Assembly: GCA_003563455.1 (NCBI GenBank)
Contig: PWRV01000173.1
Coordinates: forward strand, 1 to 5,125
Direction of reading: 5' to 3'
DNA length: 5,125 nucleotides
Origin: Thioalkalivibrio sp.
Lineage (GTDB): Bacteria > Pseudomonadota > Gammaproteobacteria > Ectothiorhodospirales > Ectothiorhodospiraceae
The notes beneath the pieces are model-generated. The model saw only the letters and a program-made list of their open reading frames with translations. It had not been told where the DNA came from and did no database searches. The position numbers and the translations under genes are program-made. Position 1 is the first letter of the stretch. Each line of letters opens with the position of its first letter. Positions 1 to 4,622 of this stretch are shown in pieces.

Positions 1-1
1 G

Positions 2-310
2 CTGCCCGCGAACAGCGGCCGCCTGACCGCCGAACTCTCGAGTGCGGTATCGGAATGGCTGGGCAAACCCGAGGGCTACGTGATGGTGCGTCTGCAGCAA
101 AACCCGGACATGCGCTTTGCCGGCACGACCGAACCGCTGGCCTACTGCGAACTGAAAAGCATCGGCCTGCCCGAGGCGCGCACCACCGAGCTCTCCCGCG
201 CACTGTGCGACCGGCTCGAAAAGCTGCTCGCGATCCCGCCAGAGCGCGTTTACATCGAATTCGCCGACGCCCCGCGCAAGCTCTGGGGCTGGAACGGCGA
301 CACGTTCTGA
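2..310 (+). CDS. MIF-family tautomerase (phenylpyruvate tautomerase-like), 3' part only
   Basis: This is the C-terminal 102 residues of a macrophage-migration-inhibitory-factor superfamily protein. The open frame runs in from the left edge, so the start codon and the catalytic N-terminal proline lie outside the window. Aligned by eye to human MIF, about 11 residues are missing. Visible family signatures are GKPEGYVMV (its Lys matches the active-site Lys32 of MIF), a central F-AG-TEPLAYCELKSIG block, PPERVYIEF, and the terminal GWN--TF. The Asn of that last motif matches Asn97 of MIF. Such proteins form trimers and catalyse keto-enol tautomerisation of phenylpyruvate-like substrates in vitro; the bacterial role is generally unknown. 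The first in-frame Met-like codon visible (GTG at 80) is internal, because homology extends upstream of it. The gene is co-oriented with proS, 62 bp away. The family call is firm; the substrate is not. Confidence 0.88.
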   Translation: MPANSGRLTAELSSAVSEWLGKPEGYVMVRLQQNPDMRFAGTTEPLAYCELKSIGLPEARTTELSRALCDRLEKLLAIPPERVYIEFADAPRKLWGWNGDTF

Positions 311-317
311 CACCCCG

Positions 318-343
318 CCGGCCGTGCCGAACGGCGCGGCCGG
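318..343 (+). other. Strong GC hairpin between the tautomerase gene and proS
   Basis: CCGGCCGTGCC (318-328) pairs with GGCGCGGCCGG (333-343) over 11 bp with a single G-T wobble, closing a GAAC tetraloop. It starts 7 nt after the tautomerase stop and ends 29 nt before the proS start. AATCC follows instead of a T-tract on the + strand, and no T-tract follows on the - strand, so it is not a canonical intrinsic terminator. It could be a mRNA 3'-end stabiliser or pause structure, or part of a factor-dependent terminator separating the two genes. The structure is seen directly; the role is inferred. Confidence 0.6.
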
Positions 344-372
344 AATCCAGCGAACGTCCAGGAACGGAACCC

Positions 373-2088
373 ATGCGCACCTCGCAATTCCCGCTCAACC
401 CCCTCAAGGAAACCCCCGCCGAGGCCGAGGTCGTCAGCCACCAGCTGCTGCTGCGCGCGGGTTACATCCGCCGCCTCGCGTCGGGACTCTACACCTGGAT
501 GCCGATCGGGCTGCGCGTGCTGCGCCGGGTGGAGCAGATCGTGCGCGAGGAGATGGACCGCTCGGGCGCGCTGGAACTGCTGATGCCCGCAGTGCAGCCT
601 GCCGAGCTGTGGCAGGAGTCGGGGCGCTGGGAACACTATGGCGCGGAGCTGCTGCGTCTGCAGGACCGCCACCAGCGGGACTTCTGCTTCGGCCCCACGC
701 ACGAGGAAGTCATCACCGACCTCGTGCGCCGTGAAATCCGCAGCTACAAGCAGCTGCCGGTGAACTACTACCAGATCCAGACCAAGTTCCGCGACGAACG
801 CCGGCCACGCTTCGGCATCATGCGCGCCCGGGAATTCCTGATGAAGGACGCCTACTCCTTCCACCTCGAGCCGGACAGCCTCCAGCAGACCTACGAGGCG
901 ATGCATGCGGCGTATACCCGCATCTTCGAGCGTTGCGGGCTCGAGTTCCGTGCGGTCGAGGCCGACACGGGCGCGATCGGCGGCAGCGCCTCCCACGAGT
1001 TCCATGTGCTCGCCGGGTCCGGCGAGGACAGCATTGCCTTCTCCGCAGGCGGCTATGCGGCCAATGTCGAACTGGCCCCGGCCCCCGCCGTCGGCGCCGC
1101 ACCACCGCCGCAGCAGTCGCTCGAAAAAGTGGCTACCCCGGACGTGCGCAGCATCGAGGAACTGTCTGCGTTCCTTGGCGTGCCGGCCGGGCAGACCGTG
1201 AAAACCCTGGTATTGGCCGCGAGCCGCGAGGCCGGAGCCCCGCTGGTCGCGGTGCTGCTGCGCGGCGACCACGAACTGAACGCGGTCAAGGCCGAGAAGC
1301 ACCCGTGGATCGACGCGCCGCTGCGCATGGCCAGCGACGCCGAGATCCGCGCGGCGGTGGGCGCCGGAACCGGCTCGCTGGGACCCGTGAACTGCCCGCT
1401 TCCGGTGCTCGCCGACAACGCGGTGGCGGCGCTCGCCGACTTCGTTGCGGGCGCCAACGAAGACGACCACCACTTCACCGGCATCAACTGGGAACGCGAC
1501 CTGCCCCTGCCCGAGACCGCCGACCTGCGCAACATCGTCCCCGGTGAACCCGCACCCGACGGGTCCGGCCCGATCGAGATCCGCCGCGGCATCGAGGTCG
1601 GCCACATCTTCCAGCTTGGCGACAAGTACAGCCGGGCGCTGAACGCAACCGTGCTCGACGAGTCCGGCCGCGAACGGACGATGACCATGGGTTGCTACGG
1701 CATCGGGGTGTCCCGCGTGGTGGCCGCTGCCATCGAGCAGAATCACGACGAGCGCGGCATCCGCTGGCCACAGGCGCTCGCCCCCTTCGATATCGCGCTG
1801 TGCCCGATCGGCGCGAAGAAGTCCCAGCGCGTTCGCGAGGCCGCGGCCGCGCTGCACGACGAACTCGAGGCCGCCGGCCTCGCGGTGCTGCTGGACGACC
1901 GGGAAATCCGCCCGGGCGTGATGTTTGCCGACATGGAACTGATCGGCCTGCCACACCGGCTGGTGATCGGCGAACGCGCGCTCGACGAGGGTCAGGTCGA
2001 GTACCAGGGCCGCACCGACACCGAAGCGCGCCGGATCGAGCGCTCGAGTGTGGTGGAATTTCTCAAGCAGCGCGCGCAGCCTGGCTGA
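373..2088 (+). CDS. proS: Prolyl-tRNA synthetase, bacterial type with editing insertion
   Basis: A cytoplasmic class II synthetase of 571 residues that charges tRNA-Pro with proline using ATP. It tracks E. coli ProRS along its whole length. The N-terminal part runs MRTSQFPLNPLKETPAEAEV, and FGPTHEE at 106-112 is the TxE proline-site motif. Class II motif 2 is FRDERRPRFGIMRAREF (139-155) and motif 3 is MGCYGIGVSR (439-448). Between motifs 2 and 3, roughly 225-405, lies the YbaK-like INS domain that hydrolyses Ala-tRNA-Pro. It keeps QTVKTLVL, with Lys277 at the place of the editing lysine, and the GSLGPVN loop. The anticodon-binding domain covers about 470-571 (LLDDREIRPGVMFADMELIG). The start at 373 is chosen for N-terminal homology and for AGGA at 360-363, nine bases upstream. 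The frame stays open a further 106 codons upstream, but that stretch overlaps the tautomerase gene and has no ProRS similarity. No key residue is missing. Confidence 0.98.
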   Translation: MRTSQFPLNPLKETPAEAEVVSHQLLLRAGYIRRLASGLYTWMPIGLRVLRRVEQIVREEMDRSGALELLMPAVQPAELWQESGRWEHYGAELLRLQDRHQRDFCFGPTHEEVITDLVRREIRSYKQLPVNYYQIQTKFRDERRPRFGIMRAREFLMKDAYSFHLEPDSLQQTYEAMHAAYTRIFERCGLEFRAVEADTGAIGGSASHEFHVLAGSGEDSIAFSAGGYAANVELAPAPAVGAAPPPQQSLEKVATPDVRSIEELSAFLGVPAGQTVKTLVLAASREAGAPLVAVLLRGDHELNAVKAEKHPWIDAPLRMASDAEIRAAVGAGTGSLGPVNCPLPVLADNAVAALADFVAGANEDDHHFTGINWERDLPLPETADLRNIVPGEPAPDGSGPIEIRRGIEVGHIFQLGDKYSRALNATVLDESGRERTMTMGCYGIGVSRVVAAAIEQNHDERGIRWPQALAPFDIALCPIGAKKSQRVREAAAALHDELEAAGLAVLLDDREIRPGVMFADMELIGLPHRLVIGERALDEGQVEYQGRTDTEARRIERSSVVEFLKQRAQPG

Positions 2089-2091
2089 AAA

Positions 2092-2129
2092 CCGGTCGAA
2101 GGTCGTGTACTCGCGCACGGCTTGACCGG
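2092..2129. terminator. Stem-loop in the convergent proS/acyP gap, possible terminator
   Basis: CCGGTC (2092-2097) pairs with GACCGG (2124-2129). The stem continues inward through AAG/CTT and TCGTGT/GCACGG (with T-G wobbles), giving about 15 pairs with two single-G bulges and an ACTCGC loop. It begins 3 nt after the proS stop. On the + strand AAAATT follows, so it is a poor intrinsic terminator for proS. Read on the - strand, TTTT follows the stem (2091-2088), so it better fits the end of the acyP transcript, whose stop codon lies about 145 nt before it. Termination is inferred from structure and position only. Confidence 0.4.
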
Positions 2130-2231
2130 AAAATTGGCCACGAACGAACGCGGATGGACACGAAAGTGGCAAGAATCATAGGGGCTGGCTTCATCGTCTG
2201 GTGCGCTGCCCCCCCGACGCGCCGGTCAAGC
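2120..2231. repeat. 10-bp perfect inverted repeat bounding a 112-bp segment
   Basis: GCTTGACCGG at 2120-2129 is the exact reverse complement of CCGGTCAAGC at 2222-2231. The 92 bp between them contain the tandem 10-bp repeat at 2139-2168 and no credible gene. The left arm is also the 3' arm of the stem-loop at 2092-2129, so the two pairings exclude each other. I see no flanking target duplication, so a decayed small mobile element is possible but not shown. The inverted repeat itself is directly readable; chance occurrence in GC-rich DNA cannot be excluded. Confidence 0.4.
2139..2168. repeat. Three tandem 10-bp units of the CACGAAtGAA type
   Basis: Three units in exact 10-bp register, CACGAACGAA, CGCGGATGGA and CACGAAAGTG, fill 2139-2168. 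The array is bracketed by GCCAC (2137-2141) and GTGGC (2166-2170), which are inverted copies. From memory, degenerate arrays of the pattern CACGAATGAA/CACGGATGGA recur between genes in many proteobacteria, and their - strand translation gives familiar spurious peptides such as FVSIRV-SWP, as seen here. This appears to be a worn copy of that dispersed intergenic repeat. No function is established that I can name. Confidence 0.5.
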
Positions 2232-2273
2232 TGAAGGCCGGCCTCCGCGCGTCCGACAACCACCGTGCCGGTT

Positions 2274-2567
2274 TCAGCGCGTGGCAAACCCCTCCGGCAT
2301 CGGATCCGGCGGGGTTTCGGAGGCACAGTCGACCGAATCGACCCGTGCCCCGGTCGGGCCGACGGCGAGCCACGCCTTCAATTCCTCCAGCGCCGTGGGC
2401 GACCCCACCGCCAGCACCTCGACGCTGCCGTCCTCGAGGTTGCGGGCGTGACCCGCGAGCCCGAGCGAGCGCGCCTGCCGCTGCGTCGACGCGCGGAAGA
2501 AGACCCCCTGCACACGCCCGCTTACCCTGCAGCGCAGGGCCTCGGTACCATGGTCGCTGCTGTTCAT
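2274..2567 (-). CDS. acyP: Acylphosphatase
   Basis: A 97-residue cytoplasmic enzyme of the acylphosphatase family, which hydrolyses acyl phosphates such as acetyl phosphate or 1,3-bisphosphoglycerate. The whole protein is a single alpha/beta ferredoxin-like domain of normal length. The signature is SGRVQGVFFRASTQRQA (16-32), whose Arg25 matches the catalytic, phosphate-binding Arg. ARNLEDGSVEVLAVG (41-55) supplies the catalytic Asn43. The FFRAST segment differs from the more usual GFR(Y/W)-T but keeps the key residue. The ATG at 2567 is chosen because the family domain begins just after it and GGGGGT (resembling GGAGGT) lies 5 nt upstream. The frame stays open upstream, but that stretch is antisense to the ArsC-like gene. 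It is divergent from the ArsC-like gene by 20 bp and convergent with proS across a 185-bp gap. The family is firm; the physiological substrate is unknown. Confidence 0.95.
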   Translation of the reverse strand: MNSSDHGTEALRCRVSGRVQGVFFRASTQRQARSLGLAGHARNLEDGSVEVLAVGSPTALEELKAWLAVGPTGARVDSVDCASETPPDPMPEGFATR

Positions 2568-2572
2568 GCTGA

Positions 2573-2581
2573 CCCCCGGAG
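2573..2581. promoter_or_regulatory. Abutting ribosome-binding sites of divergent acyP and arsC-like genes
   Basis: The 20 bp between the two start codons (2568-2587) contain both Shine-Dalgarno sequences back to back. CCCCC at 2573-2577 reads GGGGGT on the - strand, 5 nt before the acyP ATG. GGAG at 2578-2581 lies 6 nt before the ATG at 2588. The second site touches the earlier in-frame ATG at 2582 with no spacing, which decides the arsC-like start in favour of 2588. Confidence 0.6.
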
Positions 2582-2587
2582 ATGCCG

Positions 2588-2941
2588 ATGAATGAATCAC
2601 CCCGTATTTATCACAATCCGCGCTGCAGCAAGTCTCGTGCCGCACTGGCACTGCTGCACGAACGGGGGATCGAGCCAAAGATCGTCGAGTACCTGAAGAC
2701 GCCGCCGGACCGGGCGGAACTCGAGGACCTGATCGCACTGCTGGGCATCAGCCCGCGCGAGCTGCTGCGCACCGGCGAGGCCGCGTACCGGGAACTCGGG
2801 CTGGCCAATCCCGACCTGCCGGATGAACGGATCATACAGGCCATGGTCGATCACCCGAAACTGATCGAACGCCCGATCGTCGTCCGTGGCGGACAGGCCC
2901 GGATCGGGCGCCCACCGGAACGCATACTGGAGATTGTCTAG
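2588..2941 (+). CDS. arsC: ArsC-family protein, YfgD-like (glutaredoxin-type arsenate reductase fold)
   Basis: A 117-residue thioredoxin-fold protein of the ArsC/Spx superfamily. Classical members reduce arsenate to arsenite with glutaredoxin. The sequence keeps IYHNPRCSKSR (7-17) with Cys13 at the catalytic cysteine position. Arg61 (ELLRTG), Arg95 (ERPIVV) and Arg108 (ARIGRPPE) match Arg60, Arg94 and Arg107 of plasmid R773 ArsC. CSKSR and GQARIGRPPE look more like E. coli YfgD than true resistance ArsC, and there is no arsR, arsB or acr3 gene nearby, so a role in arsenic resistance is doubtful. The ATG at 2588 is preferred over 2582 because only it has a properly spaced GGAG. It is the first gene of an operon with wrbA, whose ATG follows its TAG directly. 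The first nine or so codons are unusually rich in A/T-ending codons (ATT, TAT, AAT), unlike the rest of the gene. Confidence 0.9.
   Translation: MNESPRIYHNPRCSKSRAALALLHERGIEPKIVEYLKTPPDRAELEDLIALLGISPRELLRTGEAAYRELGLANPDLPDERIIQAMVDHPKLIERPIVVRGGQARIGRPPERILEIV
2607..2615 (-). promoter_or_regulatory. Candidate extended -10 promoter element for acyP
   Basis: Read on the - strand, 2615 to 2607 is TGTGATAAA, an extended -10 form (TGn followed by GATAAA, four of six matches to TATAAT). A transcript starting some 7 nt downstream would have a leader of about 33 nt before the acyP ATG. No good -35 is visible at 16-18 bp. The element lies inside the first codons of the ArsC-like gene (IYHN), so part of its AT content is forced by conserved residues. 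Weak evidence. Confidence 0.25.
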
Positions 2942-3544
2942 ATGACCGAGATCCTCGTGCTGTACTACAGCCGCTACGGCGCGACCGCCGAACTCGCGCG
3001 GCACATCGCCACCGGCGTGGAAAAGGCCGGGGCGGCGGCTCGGGTCCGGACCGTGGCGCCCGTGACCACCAACCTCGGCGAGGACGCGCAGCCGGTGCCC
3101 GACCAGGGCCCGCCGTATGCATCGACCCGTGACCTCGAGGAAACGGACGGGCTGATCCTCGGTTCGCCGACCCGCTTCGGCAACATGGCCGCACCCCTGA
3201 AGTATTTCCTCGACGGCACCAGCGGCCTGTGGGCCAGCGGCACGCTCGTGGACCGACCCTTCGCGGTCTTCACCAGCACCGCGTCGATGCACGGTGGCCA
3301 GGAGACCACGCTGCTGAGCATGGCCCTGCCGCTGATCCACCAGGGGATGCTGTGGGTCGGCGTGCCCTACTCCGTGCCCGAACTCACCAGCACCTCCAGT
3401 GGCGGCACACCCTACGGGCCATCGCATGTAGCGGGCCCCGACAGCCAGCGCGAAATCACCCGCGAGGAACGGCGCATCGCGGAGGCTCTCGGTGAGCGCG
3501 TCGGTCGGCTGGCGGGTCGGCTCGCGCAGGGACCGGGCACTTGA
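2942..3544 (+). CDS. wrbA: NAD(P)H:quinone oxidoreductase, flavodoxin-like WrbA
   Basis: A 200-residue cytoplasmic flavoprotein of the WrbA (type IV NQO) family, tetrameric with FMN in known members. It reduces quinones by two electrons, avoiding semiquinone radicals. The flavodoxin fold begins at once with ILVLYYSRYGATAELARHIA (4-23), where S-R-Y-G-A-T is the FMN phosphate loop. The second FMN loop is GSPTRFGNM (74-82), followed by the WrbA-specific FLDGTSGLWASG (89-100). The third is TSTASMHGGQE (111-121), and GGTPYG (154-159) is the typical C-terminal motif. Length matches the E. coli protein (198). The ATG directly follows the TAG of the ArsC-like gene with no gap, and its GGAG (2929-2932) lies in the end of that gene, implying translational coupling. 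Its stop overlaps the next start by 4 bp. The A-S-M-H-G-G-Q loop differs from the E. coli T-G-T-G-G-G-Q. Confidence 0.94.
   Translation: MTEILVLYYSRYGATAELARHIATGVEKAGAAARVRTVAPVTTNLGEDAQPVPDQGPPYASTRDLEETDGLILGSPTRFGNMAAPLKYFLDGTSGLWASGTLVDRPFAVFTSTASMHGGQETTLLSMALPLIHQGMLWVGVPYSVPELTSTSSGGTPYGPSHVAGPDSQREITREERRIAEALGERVGRLAGRLAQGPGT
3528..3532 (+). promoter_or_regulatory. Ribosome-binding site supporting the TTG start of the DUF2069 gene
   Basis: AGGGA at 3528-3532, inside the 3' end of wrbA, lies 8 nt upstream of the TTG at 3541. No ATG or GTG in this frame occurs early enough to preserve the first membrane segment, so the rare TTG start is the best choice. TTG and the wrbA stop share TTGA. 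Confidence 0.6.
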
Positions 3545-3891
3545 GCCGGGTCGATGCCGGACGCTGGCTGACCCTCGGCGGCTACTTCGGACTGTTCCTG
3601 CTGATTCTCCTCTGGACCAGTCTGATCGATCCGCCCCGGCATTTGCCGCGTTCGCTGGTGCTGCTGATCCTGCTGCTGCCTCTGCTGGCACCGCTGCGAG
3701 GTCTGCTGTACGGGCGGGTCCGGACCCATGCCTGGACCAGCCTGCTGTCGCTCTTCTACGTCGTTGTCGGCATCACGCTCGCCGCGGTCGAGACGGATCG
3801 GGTCTACGGCCTGGCAATGCTGACGCTCGCGCTGCTGCTGTTCGGGGGCAGCCTGCTCTACGTGCGCGCCGCCCGCGCGCCGGAGCGCTGA
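3541..3891 (+). CDS. DUF2069-type small inner-membrane protein, function unknown
   Basis: A 116-residue, very hydrophobic protein with four predicted membrane segments at about 9-28, 38-57, 64-83 and 89-109. Short Arg-rich ends and loops flank them. The SLVLLILLLPLLAPLRGLLYGR--THAWTSLLSLFYVVVGI stretch (38-78) matches my memory of the DUF2069 family, found between wrbA and hda in Pseudomonas. No enzymatic motif is evident. The conserved PLRGLLYGR-RTHAW loop between helices 2 and 3 is the most likely functional site. The TTG start overlaps the wrbA stop by 4 bp (TTGA), so translation is probably coupled, making this the last gene of the arsC-wrbA operon. The stop lies 8 bp from that of the convergent hda. 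Membrane location is inferred from hydropathy. Family assignment is fairly sure; function is unknown. Confidence 0.82.
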   Translation: MSRVDAGRWLTLGGYFGLFLLILLWTSLIDPPRHLPRSLVLLILLLPLLAPLRGLLYGRVRTHAWTSLLSLFYVVVGITLAAVETDRVYGLAMLTLALLLFGGSLLYVRAARAPER

Positions 3892-3910
3892 AGCGGTTGT
3901 CAGCGTTCTG
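3881..3910. other. Hairpin spanning the convergent DUF2069/hda stop codons
   Basis: CGGAGCGCTGA (3881-3891) pairs with TCAGCGTTCTG (3900-3910) over 11 bp including two G-T wobbles, leaving the 8-nt loop AGCGGTTG. The two stop codons, TGA of the DUF2069 gene and TCA (read TGA on the - strand) of hda, pair with each other. No T-tract follows on either strand. It could act as a shared transcript-end structure for the two convergent operons; this is inference. Confidence 0.4.
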
Positions 3911-4622
3911 CCGGCCGGGCCCGCAGATGCGCGCGAATGAACGGAATCGTGAGCCGGCGCTGCTCGGCCAGCGCCGCGAGGTCGAGGCGATCCAGCAGCG
4001 CGAGCAGGAATTCCAGGTCGCGGCACTCGTGCCGCAGCAGATACTCCGCCACGGCATCGCCGAGCTCCAGCCCGCGCAGCCCGGCGCGCTTTCGCAGAAT
4101 CGCCTTCAGCTCGAGGTCACCGGGCTGGTCGATCCGGAACACCGGGCCCCAGCCAAGTCGCGAGACCAGATCGGGGAGGCCGCAGGCGAGACCGTCGGGA
4201 GTTGAGCGCGCGGCGAAAAGCAGCTGACCGTCGCGCTCGCGGACGCGGTTGACCAGATCGAAAAGCGCGCGCGCCCAGTGCAGCTCGCCCGCCACGGCCT
4301 GCAGATCATCCAGGGCCAGCAGGTCCAGCCGGGACATGTCCTCGAGGACGCGCGCGGGGTCGCGGTCGACCAGTTCCGCCAGCGGCAGGTAGGCACAGGA
4401 CCGGTCGCGCAGCGATGCCTCGTGGCAGACCGCCTGCAGCAGATGGGTCTTGCCGCAACCCTCGGCGCCGTGCAGGAACACCTGTTGTTCATTTCCGGGC
4501 CCGGAGGCCCGCGCCATGTTGCGCAGGGTCGCCACCAGCAAACCGTGACTGCCCGCGTGGAAAGTTTCGAAGCGCGAAGCATCGCGCAGCCGCAGGTCGA
4601 GCGGCAGCTGGCCTGCTCTCAT
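3900..4622 (-). CDS. hda: DnaA regulatory inactivator Hda
   Basis: A 240-residue AAA+ protein homologous to the DnaA ATPase domain. Hda bound to the DNA-loaded sliding clamp stimulates hydrolysis of DnaA-bound ATP, which limits re-initiation at oriC. The N-terminal QLPLDL (5-10) is the clamp-binding motif. Walker A is GAEGCGKTH (52-60) and Walker B LLALDDLQ (101-108). LPDLVSRLGWG (149-159) carries the arginine finger, Arg155, as in E. coli Hda. A helical C-terminal lid runs from about 170, ending with RRLTIPFIRAHL as in Hda. There is no DnaA-type DNA-binding domain, which separates it from DnaA. The ATG at 4622 overlaps the upstream gene's TGA as ATGA and puts the clamp motif at the N-terminus. 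The frame extends 44 codons further without similarity. No Shine-Dalgarno sequence is visible before it (C-rich CGCCCCCGGC), so translation probably depends on coupling. Confidence 0.94.
   Translation of the reverse strand: MRAGQLPLDLRLRDASRFETFHAGSHGLLVATLRNMARASGPGNEQQVFLHGAEGCGKTHLLQAVCHEASLRDRSCAYLPLAELVDRDPARVLEDMSRLDLLALDDLQAVAGELHWARALFDLVNRVRERDGQLLFAARSTPDGLACGLPDLVSRLGWGPVFRIDQPGDLELKAILRKRAGLRGLELGDAVAEYLLRHECRDLEFLLALLDRLDLAALAEQRRLTIPFIRAHLRARPAER

Noticed and set aside
55..372. A 106-codon N-terminal extension of the proS frame
   Set aside because: It overlaps the tautomerase gene in another frame, has Arg/Pro/Ala-rich shadow composition, and ProRS homology plus a ribosome-binding site place the start at 373.
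250..2172. A 640-codon open frame on the - strand covering all of proS
   Set aside because: The protein is low-complexity, rich in Arg, Gly, Ala, Val and His, with no recognisable family. It is the usual antisense shadow of a GC-rich gene whose codon pattern suppresses stops on the opposite strand.
2236..2243. The palindrome GGCCGGCC as a possible operator
   Set aside because: An 8-bp GC palindrome is expected by chance at this base composition, and nothing positions it near a promoter.
2063..2326. An 87-codon - strand frame in the gap after proS
   Set aside because: It includes the peptide MILATFVSIRVRSWPIF, which is translation of the 10-bp repeat, and runs into the proS end. This is the kind of spurious protein often called on such repeats.
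2582..2587. Earlier ATG of the ArsC-like gene at 2582
   Set aside because: The only Shine-Dalgarno sequence (GGAG, 2578-2581) touches this ATG with no spacing but lies 6 nt from the ATG at 2588, so the later start is preferred. The difference is two residues.
2265..2591. A 108-codon + strand frame antisense to acyP
   Set aside because: acyP on the opposite strand has both catalytic residues and full family length; this frame shows no domain.
2588..2941. A complete arsenic-resistance (ars) operon
   Set aside because: There is no regulator, arsenite pump or other ars gene next to the ArsC-like gene, and its sequence is closer to YfgD than to resistance ArsC.
2597..3691. A 364-codon - strand open frame across the ArsC-like gene, wrbA and part of the DUF2069 gene
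   Set aside because: Antisense to three recognisable genes, with no family similarity visible and shadow-like composition.
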